A program made the translations under genes and the position numbers. Below are positions 7,956 to 17,436 of a DNA stretch of 64,000 bases, piece by piece (position 1 is the stretch's first letter; each line of letters begins with the position of its first letter). Source of the stretch: Candidatus Thalassospirochaeta sargassi (GTDB taxonomy: Bacteria; Spirochaetota; Spirochaetia; UBA9216); the NCBI GenBank assembly GCA_028532855.1, contig JAQQAL010000025.1, positions 1 to 64,000 of the forward strand, written 5' to 3'. A model generated the notes under the pieces. That model was given only the letters and a program-made list of their open reading frames with translations. It ran no database searches and was not told the DNA's origin.

Positions 7956-9611
7956 TTACTTATGCTCTAATGACAGGGTAATTGTGGGAGCATTACAGAT
8001 CTCATCGGGGCCGTAGTACTGGATAGCACCCGGGAACCTGAAACTTGTTTTTACAGCCCATTCATCACGCTTTGCCGCAAATGCCTTGAAGGGTGCACCG
8101 TCCAGCTCTACCAGAGCCTTTTTGATTACAGGCTTGTTCTTTCCGTGTCTAACCTCAAGGTTCATCATCATTGTTACGGGTATACCGCCTGCAACCCACT
8201 GTGAAGCAGGTCTGGAAAGATTTTTAACCGATGACATGTATCCGGTAAGACCATTTGAGATCAGGGTGAAAGCGGTGTAGCCGAGGGCATAGCAGTAGTC
8301 AGCATCAAAGTTTGACGGGAAGGCGCATCGCCCCTCGTAACCGAAGAAGTGGTGCTGATGGCTGAAAGATCCTTTATATTTTCCTTCACTTTTGAGTTCG
8401 GCAAGTCTTGCTTCTACCATTTCAATAAGCAGGAGCTCGGTTTCAATGCGTGAAACCTGGACGTTCCCATGGGGATCTCTATCCATCAGCAGCTGCCGCT
8501 GGATGTTGTTTGGAAGGGACGAGAAGGCATAGGATGAATCTTTTGACAGGTTTTTGTTGATAAACTCGGCCTGGTCTTCAAATGTATTAAGCGTGTTGTA
8601 GTATTCAGCCTTTTCAGCGAGAAGATCATTCAGTTCGCTTATAAGAGCACCCATTTCGGGGATGAACTCAATCAGTCCTTCGGGAACAAGAACAACACCG
8701 AAGTTTTCATCATTGTCAGCTCTTTTTACTACGACATCTGTAATATCGTTTACGATGTCTGCGAGGCTTGTTTTATTTGCTTCAACTTCTTCGGAAATAA
8801 TTGCGACATTCGGCTGTGTCTGCAGAGCACATTCAAGACCGATATGGGAAGCTGATCGTCCCATGAGCTTGATAAAGTGCCAGTATTTCTTTGCAGAGTT
8901 CGCATCACGCTCAATATTTCCGATGAGTTCAGAGTAGGTTTTTGTTGCTGTGTCGAAACCGAATGATGTCTCGATATGTTCGTTCTTCAAATCACCGTCA
9001 ATTGTCTTGGGACAGCCGATTACCTGAACACCGGTGTTTTTGGCTGCAAAATATTCGGCTAGCATGGCTGCGTTTGTGTTTGAGTCGTCACCGCCTATGA
9101 TGACGATGGCGCTGATGCTGTTTTTTTTGCAGACTTCTATACTGATGTCGAACTGTTCTTCAGTTTCAAGCTTTGTTCTGCCTGAGCCGATGATGTCGAA
9201 ACCGCCTGTATTACGGTATTCATCGAGGTATCCAGCTGTAATTTCTATCTTCTTATCTTCTACGAGCCCTGAAGGTCCTCCGAGAAAACCATAGAGTTTT
9301 GATTCGGGGTTACCGGCTTTAATTCCGTCATAAAGACCGGCAATAACGTTATGACCGCCGGGAGCCTGTCCCCCTGAGAGAATCACGCCTACATTGATTT
9401 TTTTGCCGGCATCGGCATTCGGGCCTTCAACAAGTTTTGCAATTGGCATTCCGTAAGTATTTGGAAACATCTTTTTTAGCTCGGTTTGGTCCGATACTGA
9501 TTCAGTAGCGTCTCCTTTTTCTATGCTGATATTGGAAACCTTTTTTTCAAGAACTGCCGGCATATGCGGCTTGTAACCATAACGGTCTTTCTGCAATGGG
9601 GATAAATTCAT
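7956..9611 (-). CDS. pfp: pyrophosphate-dependent 6-phosphofructokinase, long clade
   Basis: A 551-residue cytoplasmic enzyme that reversibly phosphorylates fructose 6-phosphate with pyrophosphate. The glycine-rich GGQAPGG is at residues 80-86, GGDDS at 173-177 and PKTIDGD at 201-207. The second Asp in GGDDS and the Lys in PKTIDGD mark PPi rather than ATP use in this family. [11 protein letters not shown] follows as expected. The length and insertions match the long clade found in spirochaetes and plants. AAAGGAG precedes the ATG. The upstream region holds an 11-bp inverted repeat and a promoter with a nine-base T tract in its spacer, so expression may be regulated. Confidence 0.93.
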   Translation of the reverse strand: MNLSPLQKDRYGYKPHMPAVLEKKVSNISIEKGDATESVSDQTELKKMFPNTYGMPIAKLVEGPNADAGKKINVGVILSGGQAPGGHNVIAGLYDGIKAGNPESKLYGFLGGPSGLVEDKKIEITAGYLDEYRNTGGFDIIGSGRTKLETEEQFDISIEVCKKNSISAIVIIGGDDSNTNAAMLAEYFAAKNTGVQVIGCPKTIDGDLKNEHIETSFGFDTATKTYSELIGNIERDANSAKKYWHFIKLMGRSASHIGLECALQTQPNVAIISEEVEANKTSLADIVNDITDVVVKRADNDENFGVVLVPEGLIEFIPEMGALISELNDLLAEKAEYYNTLNTFEDQAEFINKNLSKDSSYAFSSLPNNIQRQLLMDRDPHGNVQVSRIETELLLIEMVEARLAELKSEGKYKGSFSHQHHFFGYEGRCAFPSNFDADYCYALGYTAFTLISNGLTGYMSSVKNLSRPASQWVAGGIPVTMMMNLEVRHGKNKPVIKKALVELDGAPFKAFAAKRDEWAVKTSFRFPGAIQYYGPDEICNAPTITLSLEHK

Positions 9612-9644
9612 CTAAATAACTCCTTTGATCTGTTTATAGCCTGA

Positions 9645-9698
9645 CTTGTGCTATTCCCTTCTTACGAAAATATATAAAAAAAAAGGAAATAGCACAAG
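9645..9698 (-). promoter_or_regulatory. pfp promoter flanked by an 11-bp inverted repeat
   Basis: Minus-strand promoter TTGTGC (9692-9697), a 17-base spacer and TATATT (9669-9674); the spacer contains nine consecutive Ts. CTTGTGCTATT (9645-9655) and AATAGCACAAG (9688-9698) are a perfect inverted repeat, one arm over the -35 box and the other just downstream of the expected start. It looks like a two-site operator. Confidence 0.55.
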
Positions 9699-9765
9699 AT
9701 TGCGCCGTTTATATAATTTGACTAAAAAGGTGGAAATTTGTGATGTTTTATTGTAGCCTTCAATT

Positions 9766-11019
9766 ATGGCTGTATATAAATTAACTAATCAGATTCTTAA
9801 ATACGCATGGGGTTCAAAAACATTAATGCCTGAACTTCTCGGTTATGATAACAGTGAAAATGAACCCATGGCTGAACTGTGGATGGGCGCTCATCCAAAG
9901 GCTTCTTCAGACGTGCATATGCAAAACGGTGATATTCCACTTGATGAAATGATTTCTAAATCGCCCGAAACCGTCCTCGGCGGACGTATATCGAATGGTT
10001 TCTCGGGGAGGCTTCCCTTTCTCTTCAAGGTGCTCGCAGCAGGAAGCCCTTTGTCCATACAGGCTCATCCAACCCTTGACGAGGCGGCGGCAGGATGGGC
10101 TCGTGAGAATGAAGCAGGGATAGCTCTCGATGCGTTTAACCGTAATTACAAGGATGACAACCATAAACCTGAGATTATCTGCGCCCTGAGTGAATATCAT
10201 GCAATGCGAGGTTTCAGACAGGCTGGTGTTATTGCTGCAAATTTCAGAAAAATTATGATTCCGGAGCTCGATGCTGCAGTATCTGCCCTTGAAGCCGCGT
10301 CTGCAAGCCCTGCAGGTGATGAATCTTCTGTTTCAGCTGCTGTTTCAGCAGCATTGAAGAACTTTTTTACAGTGATTATGCAGCTCTCAGATATCGATAG
10401 GACTGCTCTGGTTGGAAAAGCGCTTGAGAAGGCGGAAAACGAAGAACTGCCTGATTCTAGATGGATTAAACGTTTTGCAGAGCTTTACCCGGGTGATATT
10501 GGAATAGTAAGCCCGTTGTACCTTAATATAGTTACCCTTCAGCCTGGAGAGGCTATGTATCTGCCGGCTGGCGAGCTGCATGCTTATCTTGAGGGGATAG
10601 GGATGGAGCTCATGGCTAATTCGGATAATGTTCTGCGCGGAGGGCTCACTCCAAAACATGTAGATGTCCCCGAGCTCTTATCCACACTGAATTTCAACCC
10701 GACAAAACCTGAAATATTGAATCCGGTAAAACTCAACAACGCTGAATCGGCATATATTACGCCGGCACCCGAGTTTTATCTTTCAAAGATTGATCTTTCC
10801 GGCGGCTATGAATTACCTGTTGAAAGCTACGGTCCGGAGCCACCGTCAATTTTTATCTGCACAGAAGGCAGCGCCATTATAGAAGATTCAACCTCGGACT
10901 CCAGTGTTGAAATCATGCAGGGCGAGACTGCCTTTGCATCTTTCGGCAGCAGGATGAAGCTTCAGGGTCGGGCTGTCATTTACCGAGCGTCAGTGCCTGC
11001 CGCAGGCGTCGTGAAATAG
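9766..11019 (+). CDS. manA: mannose-6-phosphate isomerase, class I
   Basis: A 417-residue type I phosphomannose isomerase linking fructose 6-phosphate and mannose 6-phosphate. Zinc ligands are visible: Gln99 and His101 in IQAHPT and Glu136 in HKPEI. The later PAGELHAYLEG and SDNVLRGGLTPKHVD segments carry the remaining ligand and active-site Arg. The N-terminal KYAWGSK matches family starts. I see no Shine-Dalgarno before this ATG (GGTGG lies 30 bases away). It is divergent from pfp, which uses the same substrate pool, and may share control through the inverted repeat at 9645-9698. Confidence 0.92.
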   Translation: MAVYKLTNQILKYAWGSKTLMPELLGYDNSENEPMAELWMGAHPKASSDVHMQNGDIPLDEMISKSPETVLGGRISNGFSGRLPFLFKVLAAGSPLSIQAHPTLDEAAAGWARENEAGIALDAFNRNYKDDNHKPEIICALSEYHAMRGFRQAGVIAANFRKIMIPELDAAVSALEAASASPAGDESSVSAAVSAALKNFFTVIMQLSDIDRTALVGKALEKAENEELPDSRWIKRFAELYPGDIGIVSPLYLNIVTLQPGEAMYLPAGELHAYLEGIGMELMANSDNVLRGGLTPKHVDVPELLSTLNFNPTKPEILNPVKLNNAESAYITPAPEFYLSKIDLSGGYELPVESYGPEPPSIFICTEGSAIIEDSTSDSSVEIMQGETAFASFGSRMKLQGRAVIYRASVPAAGVVK

Positions 11020-11032
11020 GGCTGAGCTGATA

Positions 11033-11482
11033 ATGATAATCTGGGTTGATGCCGATTCCTGTCCTCAGGCGGTACGCGACATCATTGCAAGGGCAGCGGT
11101 TAAACGGGGCCTTAAAGCTGTTTACGCGGCGAATGTGAAAATCCCCATTCCGGAAGATGAGCTGATCGAAATGGTTGTCGTTAAAAAAGGAGAAGGGGTT
11201 GCCGACCAGTATATTATTGATCATGCAGAAAAGGGTGATCTGGCCATAACCCGTGACATCCCCCTGGCTGCCGAGCTGGTTGATAAGCATATCGTGGTGA
11301 TAAACGATCGCGGTAATCATTTTACGCCGGATAATATCCGTGAAAGGCTTTCTATCCGCGACCTTATGAAGGACTTTCGTGAAATGGGAATAATGCCCGA
11401 AAGAGAAAGCACGTTCGGGCGGCGGGAGATACAGCAGTTTGCAGCAGCGTTTGACCGCGAACTTACGAAACTGCTAAAATAA
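11033..11482 (+). CDS. DUF188 (YaiI/YqxD) family protein
   Basis: A 149-residue protein of the UPF0178/DUF188 family, recognised by the N-terminal WVDADSCP, the central VKKGEGVADQYI with its acidic pair, and DLAITRDIPLA. The fold is PIN-like and the conserved acidic residues (Asp6, Asp8 and the TRD Asp) suggest a metal-dependent nuclease, but no activity is established. It begins 14 bases after manA and is probably co-transcribed. It ends directly against the convergent asnS with no intervening terminator. Confidence 0.85.
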   Translation: MIIWVDADSCPQAVRDIIARAAVKRGLKAVYAANVKIPIPEDELIEMVVVKKGEGVADQYIIDHAEKGDLAITRDIPLAAELVDKHIVVINDRGNHFTPDNIRERLSIRDLMKDFREMGIMPERESTFGRREIQQFAAAFDRELTKLLK

Positions 11483-12868
11483 TTAAAACTCCGCGTTGTG
11501 GACCGTTCTGGGGAAGGGGATTACGTCGCGTATATTCTGCATTCCTGTCATATACTGAATAAGCCTTTCAAAACCCAGACCGAAGCCTGAATGAGGAACC
11601 GAACCGTAACGGCGCAGGTCAAGGTACCACCAGTAGTCTTTTTCCTCGAGTCCCATGTCATTAATCCGGGCGGTAAGTTTCTCCAGGCTGTCTTCCCTCT
11701 GTGACCCCCCTATGATTTCTCCCAGACGGGGGACAAGTACGTCCATTGCACGAACAGTTTTTCCATCGTCGTTCATCTTCATGTAAAATGCTTTTATGTC
11801 TTTTGGATAGTCGGTAACGATTACCGGTCCCTTGAATACCTGCTCGGTCAGATACTTTTCATGTTCCGACTGCAGATCAACTCCCCATGAAGGCTCGAAC
11901 TCGAATTTTGCTTTATTCTTCTCAAGTTCTTTCATAGCGTCGGTATATGTAACGCGGTGGAACTCTGAGTTGACTACTGATGCAAGTGAATCTACTATGC
12001 CTTTTTCAATGAACTTGTTGAAAAGTTCCATATCTTCAGCGCAATGTTCAAGGATGTATCCTATTACGTATTTAATGAAATCTTCAGCAGTGTCCATATT
12101 CCCATCAAGGCTGCAAAAGGCCATTTCCGGTTCTATCATCCAGAACTCAGCCAAATGGCGGGCTGTATTGGAATTTTCGGCACGGAAGGTCGGGCCGAAG
12201 GTATAAACATTTGAGTGTGAAAGCGCGTATATCTCGGCTTCAAGCTGACCGCTTACTGTAAGCGCAGCACTCTTGCCGAAGAAGTCATGTGTGTAGTCTA
12301 CGCTGCCACCGGTTTTGGGGATATTGTTAAGGTCCATTGTTGTAACCTGAAACATTTCCCCGGCGCCCTCGCAATCGCTTGCAGAGATAATGGGGGTATG
12401 TATGTAATAGAACCCGCGATCCTGGAAAAAGCGGTGTACTGCAAAGCTTGCAGTGCTGCGCACACGTGTAACCGCGCCCAAAGCATTTGTCCGCGGTCTC
12501 AGATGCGCTATATCACGAAGAAACTCGAAGCTGTGTCTCTTCTTTTGCAGCGGATAGCTTTCAGCAGGCGCTTCACCCAGTATTCTTATCTCTGATGCCT
12601 GAAGTTCTACAGACTGGTTGGCTCCCGGTGATTCTACAAGAAGTCCGTCAACCTCTACGCCGGCTCCGGTCGTCAGTTTCGCAAGAATGTCATCAGGATT
12701 ATATTTCTCCTTATCAACGATAACCTGAAGGTTTTTCAGGCAGGACCCGTCGGAGAGCTCGAAAAAACAAACGTTTTTTGAATCGCGTTTTGTTCTGACC
12801 CATCCGTAAACCGTGCGGGTATCGGTATCGGGGTTCATTAACAGTATTTCTTTTATTGATGGTCTCAT
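11483..12868 (-). CDS. asnS: asparaginyl-tRNA synthetase
   Basis: A 461-residue class IIb synthetase charging tRNA-Asn. The N-terminal OB fold ([19 protein letters not shown]) binds the anticodon. Motif 2 is [21 protein letters not shown] in two parts and motif 3 is [10 protein letters not shown] near the C terminus. Its presence suggests direct charging of Asn rather than the amidotransferase route. The ATG at 12868 is chosen over an upstream TTG because AGGAG lies 8 bases before it. A promoter is visible at 12896-12924. No T-box motif is seen upstream. Confidence 0.93.
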   Translation of the reverse strand: MRPSIKEILLMNPDTDTRTVYGWVRTKRDSKNVCFFELSDGSCLKNLQVIVDKEKYNPDDILAKLTTGAGVEVDGLLVESPGANQSVELQASEIRILGEAPAESYPLQKKRHSFEFLRDIAHLRPRTNALGAVTRVRSTASFAVHRFFQDRGFYYIHTPIISASDCEGAGEMFQVTTMDLNNIPKTGGSVDYTHDFFGKSAALTVSGQLEAEIYALSHSNVYTFGPTFRAENSNTARHLAEFWMIEPEMAFCSLDGNMDTAEDFIKYVIGYILEHCAEDMELFNKFIEKGIVDSLASVVNSEFHRVTYTDAMKELEKNKAKFEFEPSWGVDLQSEHEKYLTEQVFKGPVIVTDYPKDIKAFYMKMNDDGKTVRAMDVLVPRLGEIIGGSQREDSLEKLTARINDMGLEEKDYWWYLDLRRYGSVPHSGFGLGFERLIQYMTGMQNIRDVIPFPRTVHNAEF

Positions 12869-12895
12869 GTTATACTCCTGCAATATCAATACTAT

Positions 12896-12924
12896 TTAGT
12901 AACATAGTTAGGACGGTAAGTCAA
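12896..12924 (-). promoter_or_regulatory. asnS promoter
   Basis: Minus strand TTGACT (12919-12924), a 17-base spacer and TACTAA (12896-12901), about 28 bases before the ATG. Confidence 0.6.
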
Positions 12925-12951
12925 ACTTTTAGATTCATCAGGAGAATAACC

Positions 12952-13296
12952 TTGGGTATACAGATTATCGGAACAAAAAAATGCAGGGAAACCCAGAAGA
13001 CCGAGCGCTATTTTAAGGAAAGAGGATGGCCGTATCATTTTGTAGATCTTAATCAGCGCTCACTAAGCAGCGGGGAGCTCGCAGCCATTGTTACAGCAAT
13101 AGGGGCTGAAGAGCTTATAGATACAGAATCGAAGGTGTACAAGAGAAAGGGCATGGCATATATGGAATTTGATCCGGTCGAAGAGATTGAAGAAAATCCT
13201 GCGCTCATGAAAACCCCAGTGGTGCGCGACGGCAGGAAGGCTGTTCTTGGATACAATCCGGATGAATGGAAAGAGGTTCACGGGCTTTCAAAATGA
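12952..13296 (+). CDS. ArsC/Spx-like thioredoxin-fold protein
   Basis: A 114-residue ArsC-family protein. It begins GIQIIGTKKCRETQK: a single Cys (CRET) replaces a CxxC motif, as in ArsC, YffB and some Spx relatives. The PVVRDGRKAVLGY segment near residue 90 is the family's conserved C-terminal strand. No arsenic genes are nearby, so arsenate reductase is unlikely; a redox or glutathione/low-molecular-weight-thiol role is inferred. The start is TTG at 12952, with AGGAG seven bases upstream and the right family start. The stop overlaps the next gene's ATG (ATGA). Confidence 0.7.
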   Translation: MGIQIIGTKKCRETQKTERYFKERGWPYHFVDLNQRSLSSGELAAIVTAIGAEELIDTESKVYKRKGMAYMEFDPVEEIEENPALMKTPVVRDGRKAVLGYNPDEWKEVHGLSK

Positions 13297-14066
13297 GCGA
13301 AAACGTAAAATACGCAGTACTCGGCAGCGGCTCCTCGGCAAACGCATATATATTTGAGTATAATGGTTTCGCCGTAATAGTAGATAACGGATTCTCGGCA
13401 AAACAGGCTATAGAACGTGCAACATCCCTCGGATTTGATACAGAGCAGGTTAAATATATCTTTCTGACCCATTCGCACGATGATCATTTCAGGGGAATAG
13501 AGGTTTTGTCGAGGAAGCTGCGGGCTCCTGTCGTTGTTCATGAAAAACTGAATGTAAACCGCAAGTTGAAAACTCATTTTTATAAACGTAAAGATATACA
13601 GCCCGGTCCCTTCTATACAGATGGAGAGTTCCGTTTCAAAGCGTTTCAGACTTCGCACGACGCTGAACATTCAATATCATATCATTTTGAGCTAGGCTCA
13701 TTGATTTTTACTATTATTTCGGACACCGGTGCTGTAAGTGATGAGATGATAGAACTTGCTGCAAAATCGGACATTCTTTTTCTCGAGGCTAATTACAATG
13801 AGCAGATGCTTGCTGACGGGCCATACCCTGATTATCTTAAACGCAGAATCGCATCAAATCATGGCCATCTCTCCAACCTGGACGCGATGAGGTTTCTGAA
13901 TGAAGCAGGGCTAAGAGATGACTCGCGCCTGAACAAGGTTTTTTTCTGCCATCTATCATCAACAAATAACAGGCCTGATGTACTCGAAAAAGATATCAAA
14001 CAGTACCTGGAATGGCCGGGAGACTGGGTGATTTGCCGAAAGGGTGAACCGCTTGCCTGCAATTGA
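13293..14066 (+). CDS. MBL-fold hydrolase, YycJ/WalJ-like
   Basis: A 257-residue metallo-beta-lactamase-fold protein of the YycJ/WalJ type. It opens with AVLGSGSSANAYIFE. The metal motif THSHDDH is at residues 59-65, followed by ISDTGAVSD (bridging Asp), EANYNE, SNHGHLSN and CHLSS. Relatives are exonuclease-like MBL proteins involved in DNA or cell-wall coordination; the exact substrate is unknown. The ATG at 13293 is preferred over 13266 because it matches family starts and overlaps the upstream stop by four bases, pointing to translational coupling. Confidence 0.82.
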   Translation: MSENVKYAVLGSGSSANAYIFEYNGFAVIVDNGFSAKQAIERATSLGFDTEQVKYIFLTHSHDDHFRGIEVLSRKLRAPVVVHEKLNVNRKLKTHFYKRKDIQPGPFYTDGEFRFKAFQTSHDAEHSISYHFELGSLIFTIISDTGAVSDEMIELAAKSDILFLEANYNEQMLADGPYPDYLKRRIASNHGHLSNLDAMRFLNEAGLRDDSRLNKVFFCHLSSTNNRPDVLEKDIKQYLEWPGDWVICRKGEPLACN

Positions 14067-14107
14067 ATCTTGCAATTAAACCCGAGAAAAGATAAGATCC
14101 GCATGTT

Positions 14108-15148
14108 ATGAAGAAAACAAACAACTTAAGAATTCTGACGGTTGAACCGGCAATATCTCCGGATGATTTGCGGGCCGAATTCCCGGTAACCGAGAAGAGC
14201 AGTGAGACTTTGTTTAAAAGCCGAGTGTCTGTTAAGGATATTATAGAAGTTCGGTATGATCGATTTCTTATAGTAACCGGACCCTGCTCTATTCACGATG
14301 AAAACGCAGCTATCGAATATGCAGAAAAGCTGAACCGATTGAGACTGAAATATGAAGACCGACTATATATTGTAATGAGGGTGTATTTTGAGAAGCCTCG
14401 AACCACAGTGGGCTGGCGGGGCATGATTATTGATCCCGAGCTTGACGGTTCATATAATATTAATATGGGATTGAGGAAGGCCCGGAAGCTTCTGCAGAAG
14501 ATTACCGATATGGGTCTGCCGACAGCAACTGAGGTTCTGGATCCTATTATACCACAGTATATTGCCGACCTGATAAGCTGGGCAGCTGTAGGTGCCCGCA
14601 CAACCGAAAGTCAGACCCATAGAAATATGGTCAGCGGCTTGTCCATGCCCGTAGGATTCAAAAATGGAACTGACGGTAGTGTTGAGAAGGCTATAAATGC
14701 GATTGAATCTGCCAGAAGTCCACACAGCTTTCTCGGAATAGACGACGACGGTAAAACATGTATTCTCAGCACCTCAGGAAATGAGGCTACACATCTCATA
14801 CTTCGCGGGGGTATTGTCGGTCCGAACTACTATGAAGAAACGGTTGAAGATGCCGAAGAACTGTTTGATGCGAATAATATCAATGCATCGATTATAGTGG
14901 ATTGCAGCCACGCCAATTCAGGAAAGAAGCACCAGAAGCAGTTTCGTGTTCTGCGTTCCGTGCTTGAACAGCGCAACCGGCATGACTCAATTAAAGGCGT
15001 TATGATTGAAAGCAATCTGTTTGAGGGGAACCAGAAGATACCGACTGATATAAAGACTCTTGCATACGGAGTTTCAATTACCGACGAATGTGTAGGCTGG
15101 GACGAAACCGAACGGATGATGGATTTTGCCTGGAATCAACTTGCTTAA
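14108..15148 (+). CDS. 3-deoxy-7-phosphoheptulonate synthase, class I (AroG-like)
   Basis: A 346-residue enzyme condensing phosphoenolpyruvate and erythrose 4-phosphate in the first step of aromatic biosynthesis. Class I AroFGH-type signatures are present: TGPCSIHD, MRVYFEKPRTTVGW, TEVLDP, GARTTESQTHRNM, PVGFKNGTDGS and the metal site near DCSHANSGK. The length (about 350) and N-terminal extension match the feedback-regulated E. coli type; which amino acid inhibits it cannot be told. No strong Shine-Dalgarno is visible. The gene stands apart from other aro genes in the window. Confidence 0.93.
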   Translation: MKKTNNLRILTVEPAISPDDLRAEFPVTEKSSETLFKSRVSVKDIIEVRYDRFLIVTGPCSIHDENAAIEYAEKLNRLRLKYEDRLYIVMRVYFEKPRTTVGWRGMIIDPELDGSYNINMGLRKARKLLQKITDMGLPTATEVLDPIIPQYIADLISWAAVGARTTESQTHRNMVSGLSMPVGFKNGTDGSVEKAINAIESARSPHSFLGIDDDGKTCILSTSGNEATHLILRGGIVGPNYYEETVEDAEELFDANNINASIIVDCSHANSGKKHQKQFRVLRSVLEQRNRHDSIKGVMIESNLFEGNQKIPTDIKTLAYGVSITDECVGWDETERMMDFAWNQLA

Positions 15149-15188
15149 CTTACATTTTTTCATGTTTGATAGATAAAAGGAGAATTTT

Positions 15189-15746
15189 ATGAAGAAGGTA
15201 ATAATATTTCTTGCCGAAGGATTTGAAGAGGTAGAAGCGCTTACCCCGATTGACTTTTTAAGACGAGCTGAGGTGGACGTTACTACAGTCGGCATCGGAG
15301 GTAAGTCGGTGCTCAGCGCTCACGGAGTGAGGGTTGAAGCCGATACCGCACTGTCTGAGCTGGGTAATACTGAAATCTTCGACGGCCTCGTCTGTCCAGG
15401 CGGAATGCCGGGAGCAACAAACATAGCCGCAGCAGATGAAGTTACCGATCTGATAGCTGAGTTTAACCGGCAGGGGAAAACCGTCGCTGCAATCTGTGCC
15501 TCTCCGGGAATTGTTCTTGCGGGCACCGGAGTTCTCGACGGCCGGCAGGCTACCTGTTATCCCGGCTTTGAAGAGCATTTCAGCTCAAAGACTGTTTTCA
15601 GCGAGAAGCGGGTTGTTATAGACGGTAATATAATCACAAGCCGGGGCCCCGGTACATCTGCCGAGTTCGCAATTGAGCTTGTAAAGATTTTTGCGGATGC
15701 GGAGGCCGCCGAAGCTATTAGAAAGGGGACACTTCAGAATTTCTGA
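15189..15746 (+). CDS. DJ-1/PfpI-family protein (YajL-like)
   Basis: A 185-residue DJ-1 subfamily protein. The nucleophile elbow cysteine is Cys103 (AAICASPG) and the partner glutamate is Glu17 or Glu14 in GFEEVEA; GGMPGA is at residues 71-76. The family includes oxidative-stress sensors, glyoxalase III-like enzymes and proposed deglycases; the role here is unresolved. AAAAGGAG precedes the ATG. A tiny membrane ORF follows 12 bases downstream. Confidence 0.87.
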   Translation: MKKVIIFLAEGFEEVEALTPIDFLRRAEVDVTTVGIGGKSVLSAHGVRVEADTALSELGNTEIFDGLVCPGGMPGATNIAAADEVTDLIAEFNRQGKTVAAICASPGIVLAGTGVLDGRQATCYPGFEEHFSSKTVFSEKRVVIDGNIITSRGPGTSAEFAIELVKIFADAEAAEAIRKGTLQNF

Positions 15747-15758
15747 AGCCTGTAGTCT

Positions 15759-15899
15759 ATGATAAAAAGAATAATTTACGCTCTGTTTGTCGTCATTATA
15801 GGCTGCATAATGTTTATGACAGCCTGGAAAAATCTGCCGGCAGAACAGGCTGATTCCGACAATTCAGTGAAGCCAGGCTTCATGGATTGCAGGAGATAA
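15759..15899 (+). CDS. possible 46-residue membrane or lipoprotein
   Basis: A short open frame encodes a basic start (MIKRI), a hydrophobic stretch IYALFVVIIGC and a polar tail. The shape is a single membrane anchor, or a lipoprotein signal with lipobox IIGC and Cys16. No clear Shine-Dalgarno is visible; it could be translated by coupling to the DJ-1 gene 12 bases upstream. It ends right at a terminator, as a real last gene would. I recognise no homologue. Confidence 0.4.
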   Translation: MIKRIIYALFVVIIGCIMFMTAWKNLPAEQADSDNSVKPGFMDCRR

Positions 15900-15946
15900 A
15901 AAAAGGGGGCTGAAAGGAAATGCCAATCAGCCCCTCGTCTATTTTT
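15899..15946. terminator. bidirectional terminator between DJ-1 operon and ackA
   Basis: An A tract, GGGGCTGA (15906-15913), a 13-base loop, TCAGCCCC (15927-15934) and a T-rich tail to 15946. The A tract gives a T tract on the minus strand, so it also serves the convergent acetate kinase gene. Confidence 0.8.
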
Positions 15947-15959
15947 AAAACTTAAAAAA

Positions 15960-17336
15960 TCAGCAGTTGCAGTTTCCGCAACAACCACTGTTTCCGGATT
16001 TGCCCGGTTCACAGATAATCTGATCGAGACCGTTCCATTTCTTAAGATCTTTAGGAAGACCTGCTTCTCTTTCCTTGTTGACGTAATCAGCATCCTCAAA
16101 GTGATATTTATACTTTGTATGCACATCATATGTGCCTTCAAGAAGTGCGTATGTATCTTCGGTCATTACGAGCTCTTCGTTTGTAGGAATGACAAAGACC
16201 TTTACCTTTGAATCGTCAGTGCTGATGCATGTTTCAGCGTTTCTTGTCATCGATGCTTTATTCTTGGCGTCGTCAATCTTAACGCCCATGTACTCAAGAC
16301 CTTCACATGCGAGTTTTCTTGTAATCGGTCCTCTTTCTCCAACACCTGCGGTGAACACAATTGCATCTGCTCCACCGATAGCCGCAGAATATGCTCCGAT
16401 GTATTTCTTAATTCGGTATGATTCAATCAACTGACATAGAATTGCTCTCTCATCGCCGTCTTCAGCTGCAATTTCGATATCACGACGATCCACCCATTTT
16501 TCAGTGATCCCTAATACACCGCTTTCTTTATTCAGTGCTTTTTCAACCTCTGCAGCACTCATGCCTGTCTTATCCATGATAAAGAAGGGGATGGCAGGAT
16601 CAATATCACCTGAACGCGTTCCCATCACAAGACCCTCGAGCGGGGTGAGTCCCATTGAGGTGTCGAATGAACAGCCGTTTTTAACAGCATTTATGCTTGC
16701 GCCGTTTCCAATATGAGCAATAACAAGATTTGTTTTGAATGGATCCTTACCCAGAAGGACTGCGGCTCTTTTTGCAGTATAGAGGAAGGATGTACCGTGG
16801 AAACCGTATCGTCTAACGCCGTATGTCTTATACCAGTCGTAAGGGAGAGCATAGATGTATGAAGATTCAGGCATGGTTTGATGCCAGGCTGTATCCATAA
16901 TCGCGCAATGCTTTACATCGGGAAGAACAGCCTTTGCAGCTTCAATACCAATGAGGTTTGCAGGAATGTGCAGAGGAGCAAGGTTCTCCAGTTCTTTAAA
17001 GGTTGCCATTGCTTCATCAGTAATCACAAGGGATTTTGCGAACTTTTCAGCACCATGTACAACCCTGTGTCCTACAGCGCTGATTTCCCTAATGTCGCTG
17101 ATTGCACCGTATTCGGGGCTTAGTATAGAATCGATAAGAAGAGACATAGCCTCTTTGTGTGTGGGCATTGCGCTTTCAATCTTTACTTCATCATGATTCT
17201 TGGCTTCATGTTTGATGAAACTTCCTTCAAGTCCGATTCGCTCTACAATACCGGTCGCAAGAGTCTCTGATTTTGCCCAGTCATAGAGCTGATACTTCAA
17301 AGACGAACTTCCGCAGTTTAAGGTTAAAATTACCAA
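15960..17336 (-). CDS. ackA: acetate kinase with cysteine-rich C-terminal tail
   Basis: A 458-residue acetate kinase (acetyl phosphate plus ADP to acetate plus ATP). Family signatures are clear: LNCGSSSLKYQ at the N terminus, GHRVVHGAEKF, RRYGFHGTS, HIGNGASI and TAGVGERGP. The usual enzyme ends near residue 397. Here about 61 extra residues follow, ending in a cluster with Cys442, Cys452, Cys453, Cys456 and Cys458, absent from the paralogue at 18952. The start is TTG at 17336, supported by AGGAGG six bases upstream. The tail could bind metal, which is inferred only. Confidence 0.92.
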   Translation of the reverse strand: MVILTLNCGSSSLKYQLYDWAKSETLATGIVERIGLEGSFIKHEAKNHDEVKIESAMPTHKEAMSLLIDSILSPEYGAISDIREISAVGHRVVHGAEKFAKSLVITDEAMATFKELENLAPLHIPANLIGIEAAKAVLPDVKHCAIMDTAWHQTMPESSYIYALPYDWYKTYGVRRYGFHGTSFLYTAKRAAVLLGKDPFKTNLVIAHIGNGASINAVKNGCSFDTSMGLTPLEGLVMGTRSGDIDPAIPFFIMDKTGMSAAEVEKALNKESGVLGITEKWVDRRDIEIAAEDGDERAILCQLIESYRIKKYIGAYSAAIGGADAIVFTAGVGERGPITRKLACEGLEYMGVKIDDAKNKASMTRNAETCISTDDSKVKVFVIPTNEELVMTEDTYALLEGTYDVHTKYKYHFEDADYVNKEREAGLPKDLKKWNGLDQIICEPGKSGNSGCCGNCNC

Positions 17337-17436
17337 TTATTTCCTCCTGGAGTTGGTTGTTGTCGTTTTGTAATGATATCATACATAAATAGACAAAATT
17401 TTCAAGCGTGCTAAAAAAAATGAGTTATAGAATAGT

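Noticed and set aside
12952-13296. Arsenate reductase
   Set aside because: The fold fits ArsC, but there are no other arsenic genes nearby and family members with this form often have other redox roles.
17426-17436. Leaderless promoter for the exported protein at 17437
   Set aside because: TATAGA lies five bases before the ATG, but there is no convincing -35 and the spacing differs from the other cases.
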